64,000 bases of DNA. It comes from Amaurobius ferox (lineage: Eukaryota; Arthropoda; Arachnida; Araneae; Amaurobiidae). The stretch covers positions 22,688,522 through 22,752,521 of the forward strand of contig OX578150.1 in the NCBI GenBank assembly GCA_951213105.1, given 5' to 3'. The translations under genes were made by a program, and so were the position numbers. This document shows, piece by piece, positions 11,375 through 22,689 of this stretch. Position 1 is the stretch's first letter. Each line of letters starts with the position of its first letter. Under the pieces are notes generated by a model. The model searched no databases and had not been told where the DNA came from. It saw nothing but the letters and a program-made list of their open reading frames with translations.

Positions 11375-11684
11375 GATTTCGACAATTTTTGCGGACGATT
11401 TCATGAGAAAAGGCATGAAATTTTATCCTGAATCGTACCAAAATCTAATCAGCACCAGGGTCACCTGCAAGAGAATTATCTATCCAATTTTATGAAATTT
11501 AATAAAATAGATTTTAAGTTTGAGTAGATACATATATTGGACATACAGACAGACAGGTAAAAGCACATACGTCACATTAAAATTATTTCTTTCGCGCTCT
11601 AGAGTGCGTGAAATGTGGGGATTCGTCGAAAATTCGAGTTGCGGTTTTCGACATGACCCTAATGCATTCGCTATACATTACCAC
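11375..11684 (-). repeat. Hairpin family A copy, second part (split)
   Basis: It continues the copy broken at 9184, through 'TTTTTGCGGACGATTTC', the CAGACAGACAG microsatellite and the half-hairpin CGCTATACATTACCA. The break matches the hAT-like insertion exactly. Confidence 0.8.
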
Positions 11685-12358
11685 TGTTCATTTTTTTTAA
11701 TTTGAGTGTTGTTATCGCGAAAGGTGTACAGGAATTCTAATTCTTTAAAAGTGTTTTATTTTCAACATCTCTGCTCCTTATATTTCAAAGAAAACTACAA
11801 TCCTTCTATAGAACGAGAAAGTTATAATAACAATACATGCTTAAAGCATTCATACTGTGGTAAGAAAACTGTTATCACATGTGTATTGCTTTTAAACTCT
11901 TTTATTTAACTTGTCAAAACTGATGTGTTGTTGTCCGTAAGTTTCAACTCGTTTGATGACATGTTTTCATACGTCCAAGGAAGCTGAAATTTAGTCACAG
12001 CTTAACCGAATAGAACATTTTAATTTACTACAATATTGTAAGTTCTTAACAATTAAACCTAGTATTTTATTGCGAAATGTCCCGGAAGAATCCCATTGTT
12101 GTAAAATAGTTAGCTAAAAATATCCTATATTCAGCTTCTCTTCTATATTTCAATAAAAGAGAAAACGTGATAAGGTAAAGTTAAAAATTAACAAGTATCG
12201 AATTTATCTGCTTTAATTGAACTCAGTGGTTTATATCAATTCACCAATGTTTATGTTATAATAAATAAAAGTTTTTACACAAAATACGAAGTTTATATAT
12301 TTACATGAATAATGCTAATTGCAACATCTTTGAAACACGTGATATCATTAAACAAGAT
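11685..12358. other. AT-rich intergenic stretch
   Basis: No gene, RNA or repeat was recognised. It separates the family A array from the 713-bp tandem repeat. Confidence 0.4.
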
Positions 12359-15205
12359 TTAAGAAAATTCGTGAAGCATAATTTCCTGGCATGCAACGGT
12401 TACTTTCGAAGTAAATATATTAATGTCTACTGGTGTTGTATATATATTAGTTCCTAAGGATGGAATTTTTGCTATAATGCCTTGGTAGGTCCTGGTTCAT
12501 CAATATTAAAATTGCTTAAATGAAACAGGCTCGAGAACGGCCCAGCATTTTAATGATCACCGTTGTTTAAAATTATACAAAAAGTCAACACATCGGAAAC
12601 ACTTAATAAAAACTTACCCAATTGGAGTTGAAGACATATATCAGTATCCAATAAATGTAAAAAAAATATGGAGTTTCAAGTTATGATTTGATCAAGATTC
12701 ACTTAAAAATACACAGATACACGTGCCAATATAGCCAGAGCAAACGGCAGAATGCTATGCCACACCACAATATAGTATTCTGTGTTTCGAACAATCTGAA
12801 AGATAAGAAACTGGTTTGACAGGATGGATCACCCCTCGCTGGATCTTCCCGGAAATTCCAAACTTCTGTTAGCTCCTTATTGGACCACATCGTTATGTTC
12901 TAGGAAAAGCCATTAATTAAACGAATCAACTGCTAACAAGACCAGATTTTTATGCTTTTTCAGCCAGAAAAAGGGAAGTTAATCAAACAAGATTAATCAG
13001 TCTTATCAGTAGGAGTGTGAATTGTAATACAAGATCAAAGAGGACGACACCATTTGAGTCTACTTTCAGATTAAGAAAATTCGTAAAGCATACTTTCCTC
13101 GCATGCAACGGTTACTTTCGAAGTAAATATGTTAATGTCTACTGGTTGTACATATATTAGTTCCTAAGGATGGAATTTTTGCTATAATGCTTTGGCAGGT
13201 CCTGGTTCATCAATATTAAAATTGCTTAATTGAAACAGGCTCGAGAACGGAACAGCATTTTAATGATCACCGTTGTTTAAAATTTTACAAAAAGTCAACA
13301 CATCGGAAACACTTAATAAAAACTTACCCAATTGGAGTTGAAGAAATATATCAGTATCCAATAAATGTAAAAAAAATATGGAGTTTCAAGTTATAATTTG
13401 ATCAAGATTCACTTAAAAATACACAGGGAAAATACACATGCCAACATAGCCAGAGCAAACTGCAGAATGCTATGCCACACCACAATATAGTACTCTGTGT
13501 TTCGAACAATTTGAAAGATAAGAAACTGGTTTGACAGGATGGATCACCCCTCGCTGGATCTTCCCGGAAATTTTAAACTTCTGTTAGCTCCTTATTGGAC
13601 CACATCGTTATGTTCTAGGAAAAGCCATGAATTAAACGAATCAACTGCTAACAAGGCCAGATTTTTAAGCTTTTTCAGCCAGAAAAAGGGAAGTTAATCA
13701 AACAAGATTAATCAGTCTTATCAGTAGGAGTGTGAATTGTAATACAAGATCAAAGAGGACGACACCATTTGAGTCTACTTTCAGATTAAGAAAATTCGTA
13801 AAGCATACTTTCCTCGCTTCTAACGGTTACTTTCGAAGTAAATATGTTAATGTCTACTGGTTGTACATATATTAGTTCCTAAGGATGGAATTTTTGCTAT
13901 AATGCCTTGGTAGGTCCTGGTTCATCAATATTAAAATTGCTTAACTGAAACAGGCTCGAGAACGGCCCAGCATTTTAATGATCACCGTTGTTTAAAATTA
14001 TACAAAAAGTCAACACATCGGAAACACTTAATAAAAACTTACCCAATTGGAGTTGAAGAAATATATCAGTATCCAATAAATGTAAAAAAAATATGGAGTT
14101 TCAAGTTATAATTTGATCAAGATTCACTTAAAAATACACAGGTAAAATACACGTGCCAATATAGCCAGAGCAAACGGCAGAATGCTATGCCACACCACAA
14201 TATAGTATTCTGTGTTTCGAACAATCTGAAAGATAAGAAACTGGTTTGACAGGATGGATCACCCCTCGCTGGATCTTCCCGGAAATTCCAAACTTCTGTT
14301 AGCTCCTTATTGGACCACATCGTTATGTTCTAGGAAAAGCCATGAATTAAACGAATCAACTGCTAACAAGGCCAGATTTTTAAGCTTTTTCAGCCAGAAA
14401 AAGGGAAGTTAATCAAACAAGATTAATCAGTCTTATCAGTAGGAGTGTGAATTGTAATACAAGATCAAAGAGGACGACACCATTTGAGTCTACTTTCAGA
14501 TTAAAATTCGTAAAGCATACTTTCCTCGCATGCAACGGTTACTTTCGAAGTAAATATGTTAATGTCTACTGGTTGTACATATATTAGTTCCTAAGGATGG
14601 AATTTTTGCTATAATGCCTTGGTAGGTCCTGGTTCATCAATATTAAAATTGCTTAACTGAAACAGGCTCGAGAACGGCCCAGCATTTTAAAGATCACCGT
14701 TGTTTAAAATTATACAAAAAGTCAACACATCGGAAACACTTAATAAAAACTTACCCAATTGGAGTTGAAGAAATATATCAGTATCCAATAAATGTAAAAA
14801 AAATATGGAGTTTCAAGTTATAATTTGATCAAGATTCACTTAAAAATACACAGGGAAAATACACGTGCCAACATAGCCAGAGCAAACGGTAGAATGCTAT
14901 GCCACACCACAATATAGTACTCTGTGTTTCGAACAATTTGAAAGATAAGAAACTGGTTTGACAGGATGGATCACCCCTCGCTGGATCTTCCCGGAAATTC
15001 CAAACTTCTGTTAGCTCCTTATTGGACCACATCGTTATGTTCTAGGAAAAGCCATGAATTAAACGAATCAACTGCTAACAAGGCCAGATTTTTAAGCTTT
15101 TGCAGCCAGAAAAAGGGAAATTAATCAAACAAGATTAATCAGTCTTATCAGTAAGAGTGTGAATTGTAATACAAGATCAAAGAGGACACCATTTGAGTCT
15201 ACTTT
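12359..15205. repeat. Tandem array, four units of about 713 bp
   Basis: Units run 12359-13070, 13071-13785, 13786-14500 and 14501-15205 and look about 95-98% identical by eye. Each begins TTAAGAAAATTCGT(A/G)AAGC (shortened in the fourth) and ends CCATTTGAGTCTACTTT. Within each unit a minus-strand frame starting MWSNKELTEVWNF is open for 60-70 codons in three units and is interrupted in the second. It has no known domain and its conservation is explained by recent tandem amplification. The unit is far longer than a typical satellite monomer, so this may be a local tandem duplication. Confidence 0.9.
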
Positions 15206-15309
15206 AATTATTCTCCACCAGTTTGGGGTCCCTTGTATTATAAGTATTATTGGAGTGTGGCTCACTCGACTATCTCAGACCAGAATTCATTTTTCCTCTT
15301 TTTACTGTC

Positions 15310-15556
15310 GGCGTGGTGGCCGAACGGTCAAGGCGAGCGTTTCCAAGCGATCGATCGGCCGCCGTGTTGTGGGTTCGAGTCTCACGTAAGACATGGATGT
15401 TGTGTGATATGGGCACAGTGTGTTCCGCCCCTCCTCTGGTGCGCCTGGGGCAACGTCCTAGGACGGCGAAATGGTTCACGATTCCGACCGAATTTAGAAT
15501 CACACCCCGCCAATTTTATGCACTGTCCCCAAAACCCCTGGTTTCGTAAAAAAAAC
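15310..15556 (+). mobile_element. tRNA-derived SINE
   Basis: The head resembles a tRNA-Ser-like sequence with RNA polymerase III internal promoter boxes. The A box is TGGCCGAACGG at 15317-15327 and the B box GTTCGAGTC at 15373-15381, 45 bases apart. A GC-richer body of about 150 bp follows and ends in an A run near 15549-15556. The downstream body and A tail argue against a functional tRNA gene. Open frames at 15159-15634 in several phases are by-products of the GC-rich body. No clean target-site duplication was found. Confidence 0.75.
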
Positions 15557-16323
15557 CAAGAATTAAAAAAACTCCAACAAAATGCTAAAACTTCACCCAC
15601 CCTTGGAGAGTATAATTCCCCCCCTTCCCACTAAGAGAACCCCCCCCTGCACAGGAAGTGCCGGCAAGTGCCGAGACGGTAAGAGGAACTACCGGCGAGC
15701 ACTTAGCCCAAGCGCAACCTGTGTGAGACAAAATCCCTCAAACCGCGAATGCAAATACTTTTCTTGAATTCTTGAGCCTCTATAAAGAGGTCGAAAAGTT
15801 TATTGATATTAGCAAAATTAGCAGCATTCTGAAAGACATAGTACAAATCCTTAAAGGCGATGAAGACGCCATGACCAAAACTTTTCAAATTGTCGACATG
15901 GTAGCTAAAATTATCAAAACCCAAACCCCCAAAATCTAAGTATTTTACTTTGTTTTGGCTGGCTAGCAGTGAAGTTTCATTATGGATACTTCCCTCATCA
16001 CCTGTTCATGCATTTGGACTTGTTCCCACGTGCCTCACACACCTTGATGTATTGGCGCCAGCTCTTGCGACGACGCCCCGCCCATCAGGGGGCGTTTTAC
16101 ACCAACGGACTTTGTGAGTACAAGTAATGTCAAAGCTACAACACATGGAATCTTCCTAGAGATTGGAGATTAAAGGCGCTTCGCGCCTGGTGCTCTTTTC
16201 TGGACGAAACCCATACCCACATGGAATCTTACACCACAGAAGATAAAGGCGGCAACGCCAAGTGCTTCATCCACGACGACGAACGGGAGAGTCAAGTGCC
16301 TGGCCATTTGAAAAAAAAAAAAG
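15557..16323 (+). pseudogene. Jockey-like LINE remnant: ORF1 C-terminus and 3' end
   Basis: From about 15650 to 15940 one frame ends with FLEFLSLYKEVEKFIDISK and continues to a stop after KIIKTQTPKI. It resembles the helical C-terminal region of ORF1 proteins of jockey-type non-LTR retrotransposons. It is followed by GC-rich sequence with no intact ORF2, ending in an A run at 16310-16321, as expected for a LINE or LINE-mobilised 3' end. ORF2 (endonuclease and RT) is missing. The family call is from remembered resemblance only. Confidence 0.55.
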
Positions 16324-17530
16324 AAAATCTGGAATTCAAAAATTTTCGTGAAAGCAATATGTTTGTTCTCTATACAGTATGATAAAGTAAAAATATCTAC
16401 TTAACGTAGAAATAAGAACTATAATATCGATAACAACCTTTAACATTACGGTGCATGGGGTATTTTCATTGTAAAAGGCCCAAAATAAAGACACATTACT
16501 ATCACTTAATAAACGCAATTTGTTTGTTAAGTTATTTTACATTTTTATCACTTGTTAATTACGTTTTTACTTACTCATATACAATGCACTGTTTTCGATG
16601 AACATAGTGAAAAGAATAAGCTAATAATTCATAAAACAACTATATTTTATTACATATCAATAGTTTTAGTGAAATGCATATAATGATCTATCTGATATCA
16701 GAGAAGTTTTCAGTCCTTCCCCTTAATGGTGTGAATACCGTCTTTTTTTTCGAACATCCCCATTCTCAAAATTTTTTAACACTCAAAGGGGGGGGGGGGG
16801 TATAAAAGTGTATTAATCTTCCAGAAATGATTGATGTTGCAAATTAAAAAATATACGAAAATATTAAAGGTAAATTTATTCATTTTTCAATACAAATCCA
16901 GTTTTAGTAAAGTGACCCATTATCTAGGGCTAGAACCCCTATACATATAAAAGCCTTATCTAAGCTAGTTTTAGGAACTTTTGTTCTTAGTCTTTCCCCA
17001 TTCCCTCTTCGTTTAAATACTAAACAAACAGTCATCACCTTCGAGGAAGCACTGTAGGCAAAAACAGTAAATATATCAACCACTACTTTTGTGAATTAAC
17101 TTTGGATGCTTTGAACAATACAATTTTGATGTGGCTCGCTCTTGCGCTTTTTCCCACCCTTTCCACCCTTCTTGCAGCCGGGCAGGCAGAAACCAATCCA
17201 AGGCTCATCACAAGCTGACCACTCACCCGCCCACCTCAATGGTGGAGCCTGTATGCTGACCATATTGCTATCAAAAACACACCAAAGGTCTGACATGCCT
17301 ATTTTCGATGTGGGGATAAGTCTCCTGGAGACAGGTACTCCGTAACAGAAAGTCTTGGACTTGGACGTTGATTTGTAAAGAATATAACTAATTATTGGTA
17401 CATACAGCTCATTGACAACTTGACAATATTCCGCTCCAGATTAACGAAAATATTTAAAAATGATGCTACATTAACGAAAATGACGCCAAATTGATCAATT
17501 AATAATTCGAATATGTGAATATGTACACAC
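16324..17530. other. Intergenic stretch, no gene recognised
   Basis: It contains a G run at about 16790-16800 and a somewhat GC-richer piece at 17130-17345. That piece has short frames on both strands (66 and 67 codons) without known domains, and may be a fragment of an unidentified repeat. Confidence 0.35.
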
Positions 17531-17538
17531 TGTATTGA

Positions 17539-17754
17539 TTATTGTGCATCAGCGATCTGTCTTTCTTCCCGCTGTTCCTGGGTTTCATTTTCTTTAACTG
17601 CAGCCCTTCTCTGTGCATTAGCGAACCGTCTATTTTGATGCTGTTCCTCACTTTCGGAGGGAGCAGCGCCACTCCTTTCGCGGTTTCTTCTTCGGGTTAT
17701 TCTGCTACTTAAGCAGACTTTTTTTGGAGGCATTTTTGTTTTCAATAAAAACAC
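17539..17754 (-). pseudogene. Helitron-type N-terminal fragment (candidate)
   Basis: The 71-codon frame starts MPPKKVCLSSRITRRRNR and then shows repeated Arg/Glu-rich units (NRRFANAQRRAAVKE, ETQEQREERQIADAQ). This RR...ET.EQR.ER pattern is familiar from the N-termini of Helitron-encoded helicase proteins in arthropods. The frame runs to a TGA with no Rep or helicase motif after it, so at most this is a remnant. It lies on the strand and side expected for the Helitron whose 5' end is at 19527. A conserved basic N-terminus of unrelated origin is the alternative. Confidence 0.45.
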
Positions 17755-19527
17755 AAAACAAAATTATAAACACCCATAATACCAATTGCCCACTGTTAAA
17801 ATAAACTCTATAATGTTTACAAATTAAGCAAAAATCTAAATACAATTCTAGAATAAAAGTCGAAAATAGCCCCTATTTAAATAAGAACAATACACTATAA
17901 ACATAATAAATGAAATACACTATAAACATGTAAATATACTTAATACGTAACGTTATAAAAAGTTTTAAAAAATTTAAATAGTTAATACATAATGTTAAAA
18001 AAAGTTTTATGAAAATTTCTAAAAAAATAATAAATGCATTTCAAGCAAATTGAAATTTAAAATGAAAAGTAATTTATTTCGAAAATAATTTTTTTATTCC
18101 AATAAAAGGGATGAATAATTTATTCCAATAAAATGGATAGTTTGTTTTAGTTTAATGACGTAAATAATTAAATTTTAAGATGTAAAATAATGTATTCTAG
18201 AAACAAAAACATTCATTATTTAAATTTGTATATATTAAAAGCTTTTTTGTTCTTATTAAAAACACGAAACAAAATTAAAAACACCCATAATACCAATAGT
18301 CCACTGTTAAAATAAACTCTAAACTGAATTGAATGCTTACAAATTAAACAAAAATCTAAATACAATTCTAGAATAGAAAGCGAAAATAGCCCCTGTTTAA
18401 ATAAAAAAAATACACTATAAACACAATAAATAAAATACACTATAAACGCGTAAATACACTTAATACGTAATGTTATAAAAAGAGAAAGAGAAGTTTATGT
18501 TCTTAAAAGAACAATAATGAAGTGAATTAAATTCTTATCTTGATACGGATAAATCTCTTCAAAGAAACTGCTAACACAACGAAGTGAAAGGTTTGGGTTG
18601 AGCTGTATGAAAAAATGACGTTTTTAAAAAAAAATTAATAAATGCAATTTCAATTTGCTTGAAAAGCAAATTGAAATTGAAAATGAAAAGAAATTTATTT
18701 CGAAAATAATAATTTATTCCAATAAAATGGATGAATAATTTATTCAAATAAAATGGATGAATAATTTATTCAAATAAAATGGATGGTTTGTTTTAGTTTA
18801 ATGAGGTACGTTCATTATTTGGCAGACACAAATATCGAATGTTCCATTCGATTTAGCTATGCTTATCTGACGACGTCAGAACCTCATCAGATCCGTAACT
18901 TCGTAACCTCGCCCACTTCCCCTCCACCATAGAAACACCGTGCGTCTGGGCGCGCATGTGGGTGAAAACTCGATCACTGCTTTCGCGGTTTGGCAGAGGA
19001 ATTGAAAATCATTACTTCTTTAATATCCGGATCGTGTGGCTACTTTTCCTTATTTCTCGACCAGATTGGGCTTGTAAGAAATCCCGATCTTTGAGCTTTC
19101 TAAAAATGTAAATTATTAGTCGAAATTGTAGGTACTTTTCCTGACGCGAGGATTTAAAAACGAAAGTTCGTTTTCTTGAGCCGAACGTGACTTTTGTTTA
19201 AAACTCTTTAAAAATATTAGAATTTATCCCTGAGATTTGAAATTAATATATTTTTACTCGCAATTGTCTGCTCTTTCCGGTCGTGTAATTTGTTTTTTTC
19301 TACGACGTCTGGATTGAGGAGAAAAAAGGGGGGGGGGAACGGTCGAAATCGCATAAAATATTAAATAACAACAAAAAAAAATAATTCAAAATTTAAAAAT
19401 CGGTTTTCACGTGTCACCTCCCCCCCCCCCCTCTCCGGGTCTCCGATTGTCAAATTTCGTAGCTCTGCGACGCACGATCGCCAAGCCTATAGTGTATAAG
19501 ACAGACATTGCCTTTTATTATTATAGA
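17746..19527 (-). mobile_element. Helitron-like element B, 5' part
   Basis: Read on the minus strand it starts at 19527 with TCTATAATAATAAA, i.e. with the TC that opens Helitrons, and shares this 14-base start with the element at 48812. It carries two copies of a roughly 0.6-0.7 kb internal repeat, and the N-terminal-like frame lies at its inner end. Frames of about 70 codons at 18216-18440 come from these repeats. The 3' end was not located. Confidence 0.6.
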
Positions 19528-20966
19528 CTAGCCGCCTTCGGCGACCAGCCTGTTCGCTACCCATGAAAATTCTGACAGTGGCAAAATCGCTGGCGCCATC
19601 ACCCCGTGAAGTTAACAAAGTTTGTTTTAGTTTAATGACGTTAAAACTAATAATGACATTTTAAGATGAAAAATAATGTTCTAGGGCGGGTTCTTGAAAA
19701 TTGATTTGTAAAGTGAATTTATTCTAATGTTTGTGAACTGTGAGATTCTGAGTATTTCTGTACTTGTAAACCTAGGAAAAGGACCCCTTTGATGTGTACT
19801 CGCAGCCGGGATCAGCTGCTCCTATGTTTTTATACAGAGGTATGCTCCTCTATTTTTTGTTTTACATAAATGAAATTGTATCCGTTTGTCTGCATTTTTA
19901 GTATTGCATCGCAAATGACATAAAAGTATTTTTGAGACTGATGATGTTGAATGTGAATTTCGTATTTAAGAAATAACGATGTTGCTTTAACGATGCTGCT
20001 CAGCGAAAAAAAATTTTTTTAAAGATTGTTCCCACCACCACCCGATGCATAAATGCACCGCGACAATCTCCATAACTTTCTTTTTATTTATTTTTTTATT
20101 TCTTCAGTGTTTAAGTTTATTAATTGTGGTCCCAAACACCAGCTGATGTATATAATAAATCACCACAATTCAATCAATTAAATTGTGTAATGACCATATA
20201 CTAAGCTCTTAATTCCGTCATTTAAAATATGACGTTTATCATCATAAGTGGTTAATCACATTATGAAAAGTAATTTATTTCGAAAATAATTTTTTATTCC
20301 AATAAAATGGATGAATAATTTATTACAATAAAATGGATGGTTTGTTTTAGTTTAATAGCGTTAACACTAATAATTAAATTTTAAGATGAAAAATAATGTA
20401 TTCCAAAAACATTCATTATTTACCTTTGTATATATTAAAAGCTTTTTGTTTTTTATAAAAACACGAAGCAAAATTATACTAATAATCCATAATACTAATA
20501 GTCCACTGTTAAAATAAACTCTAAACTGAATAGAATGTTTACAAATTAAACAATAATCTAAATACAATTCTGGAATAGAAGTCGAAAATAGCCCCTGTTT
20601 AAATAAAGAACAATACACTATAAACACAATAAATAAAATACACTATAAACGTGTAAATACACATAACAACGTAATGTTATAAAAAGAGAAAGATAACTTT
20701 ATGTTCTTAAAAGAACAATAATGAAGTAAAATAAATTTTTATCTTGATACGGATAAACCGCTCCAAAGAAACTGCTTACACAACGCAGTGAAAGGTTTGG
20801 GTTGAGTTGTCAGAAAAAATGACGTTTCTTAAAAAATTGATGAATGCATTTCAAGCAAACGAAATTTAAAAATGAAAAGTAATTTCGAAAACATTAATTT
20901 ATTCCAATAAAATGGATGAATAATTGATTAAAATAAAATGGATGGTTTGTTTTAGTTTAATGACGT
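18139..20966. repeat. Five copies of a 0.6-0.7 kb internal Helitron repeat
   Basis: The marker TTTGTTTTAGTTTAATG recurs at about 18139, 18786, 19620, 20340 and 20947. It is usually preceded by one or more TTATTCCAATAAAATGGATG units. A second block, 'AACACCCATAATACCAAT' to 'GTTATAAAAAG', recurs at about 17771, 18280 and, slightly changed, 20480. Spacing is irregular, so this is a set of partial tandem duplications. Confidence 0.75.
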
Positions 20967-21170
20967 ACATTCATTATTTGGCAGGCACAAATATCGAATG
21001 TTTCATTCGATTTCGTTATGCGTATCTGACGTGACGTCAGAACCATGACGTCATAATCTCGCTCCCCTCCCCTCCACCATAGAAATACCGTGCATCTGCG
21101 CGCGCATGTGGGTGAAAAATTGATCCCTGCTTTCGCGGTTTGGCCGAGAAATTGAAAATCATTATTATAA
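19528..21170 (-). mobile_element. Helitron-like element A, 3' part
   Basis: On the minus strand it ends at 19528 with a short hairpin CGCC-GAA-GGCG followed by GCTAG, which is the Helitron 3' signature (stem-loop then CTRR). The neighbouring element starts at the next base. The interior repeats about 0.9 kb (20260-21170) that is also present at 18095-19000. No protein is encoded; the 86-codon frame at 20367-20627 lies in the repeat. Its 5' end is lost at the MULE fragment near 21178. Confidence 0.6.
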
Positions 21171-21177
21171 GAAATCA

Positions 21178-21625
21178 TCAGCAAAAAAAATTCTCAGCAC
21201 CATCTTTAACGGCCAACAATCTTTCAGATAGTAAAATATCCTTAGCGATTTTCGGCTCCATTTGGATTCGTTGTTCTTTTCTTCTAATACGATTTAAAGT
21301 ATGCTTAGCGGGTGTACATACGGGAATTTCTGTCACAAACTCATATCCTTTGTTTAAAATGCTGCCGATTTCTTCTTTATATATTGATGGTATTGCAGTA
21401 TCTTCTTCTCTGGTTCTTTTTTTAACTCTGTGAAGACAACTTTTCACATCTGTTGCCGCCAAATCAGGTTTACATACGTGGAAAGTTTCCTTCATTACAT
21501 CATCTTCCTTAGTAAGAATCCATCTTTGCACTTCTCACTTCTTTCTTTTCTACTTAGCCACATGATCGTCCCACATTTATTTTCTCTATGGATCCGATAT
21601 TCATAGCCTTTATATAAAGCACATG
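21178..21625 (-). pseudogene. MULE transposase N-terminal fragment with FLYWCH finger
   Basis: On the minus strand, about 21560-21625 encodes KGYEYRIHRENKCGTIMW, matching the Tyr/Trp/Cys spacing of a FLYWCH zinc finger. After a frame change the 117-codon frame (21178-21531) continues with H-x-C at HVCKPDLAA, then KSCLHRVKKRTREED and a region like the linker of Mutator-like transposases with FLYWCH domains. The catalytic DDE domain is missing. It is cut at the Helitron-like DNA on one side. Family assignment is from motif resemblance. Confidence 0.65.
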
Positions 21626-21931
21626 GCTTTCCGTGATTCGTTTAAATTATTTTCAGCTCTTCCATTACGACTCGAAATTGTCAAAAGGACTAAAATTATT
21701 GCACACCAAATCGAACAGGAAATGATGAGTGAAACAGTTTGCACGTTCCACAACTGCGCACTGCCAAGCTGTTTGCTTCGTTTGCTCGATAAATGCCTCG
21801 AAATTTAGTGGCTCAGGATATGAAGCCTTCCAGGAAAAGCATTCTACCCCAGTCTTTTGTGACCATTTGTGGGTTTTTTGTCCCCCCCCCCCTCAATATA
21901 GAATTCGGTCGGTTTTGCAACGATTTAGTTT
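21626..21931. other. Spacer between MULE fragment and long hairpin
   Basis: Contains a C run at about 21881-21892 and overlapping short frames without recognisable domains. A motif TTTTGCAACGATTTAG at 21914 resembles TTTTGCAACGATTTTC inside the right arm of the adjacent hairpin. Confidence 0.4.
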
Positions 21932-22650
21932 GCAACGAACCAGTTAAGTTATCAATGATACCCTTCCAGATAAGAGAACGGATTGCGAGGGCGTGCAATT
22001 AACCCGTGACCCTCATACCGGCTAACGTGCAGTGGCACCACCCAACCTCCCGATCCTGCGTAAGCTGCGGCAAACCCGACCGGTACATTCCCGACCAATT
22101 GAAAATCGTTGCAAAATCAATCAAGTGAAGTCAGGGGTGCAATTCTGGAGCGCCTGATCAAATATGACTGTATCTCCGAGCTGTAAGTGTACAATCATGA
22201 TCTCTGTAATTACTTGAATTGCTCCTAAAAGGGGGGTGAAGATGAGAATACTCCGAGGAGTATAGAAGTGGTACTAGGAGGAATTCACTTACCTCCTAGT
22301 ACCACTTCTATACCCCTCGGAGTATTCTCATCTTCACCCCCCTTTTTGGAGCAATTCAAGTAATTACAGAGATCATGATTGTACACTTACAGCTCGGAGA
22401 TGCGGTCGTATTTGATCAGGCGCTCCAGAATTGCACCCCCGACTTGATTGATTTTGCAACGATTTTCAATTGGTCGGGAATGTACCGGTCAGGTTTGCCG
22501 CAGCTTCCGGTAAGCAGCTTACGCAGGGGCGGGAGGTTGGGTGGTGCCACTGCACGTTAGCCGGTATCAGGGTCACGGGTTAATTGCACGCCCTCGCAAT
22601 CCGTTCTCTTATCTGGAAGGGTATCATTGATAACTTAACTGGTTCGTTGC
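21932..22650. repeat. 719-bp near-perfect inverted repeat (long hairpin)
   Basis: The two arms of about 355 bp are reverse complements with only scattered mismatches and a few small indels, separated by a 10-base loop (22282-22291, AATTCACTTA). Outer ends read GCAACGAACCAGTTAAG on the left and CTTAACTGGTTCGTTGC on the right. GC content is visibly higher than in the surroundings. The short frame at 22375-22560 follows from the sequence composition. No target-site duplication is evident. It could be a foldback element, a hairpin-RNA locus or a recent inverted duplication. Confidence 0.95.
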
Positions 22651-22689
22651 ACGCCTAACACAGTTGTTTTTGCGCAGGAAGACGGGAGA

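Noticed and set aside
12699..15032. Three similar 63-67-codon minus-strand frames (MWSNKELTEV...)
   Set aside because: They are copies of one frame within the tandem repeat, broken in the fourth unit, with no domain. Conservation is explained by recent amplification.
15310..15390. Functional tRNA-Ser gene
   Set aside because: A and B boxes are present, but the sequence continues into a SINE-like body and A tail and I could not pair a complete acceptor stem.
15233..15634. Overlapping frames of up to 133 codons around the SINE
   Set aside because: They cross the SINE body in several phases on both strands, typical of GC-rich non-coding sequence.
18216..18440. Hydrophobic 74-codon frame, with a relative at 20367-20627
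   Set aside because: Both lie in the Helitron internal repeat, with indels that shift the frame between copies and no domain.
21932..22650. Parvovirus-like terminal hairpin
   Set aside because: No viral coding frame lies nearby and the hairpin is internal to transposon debris.
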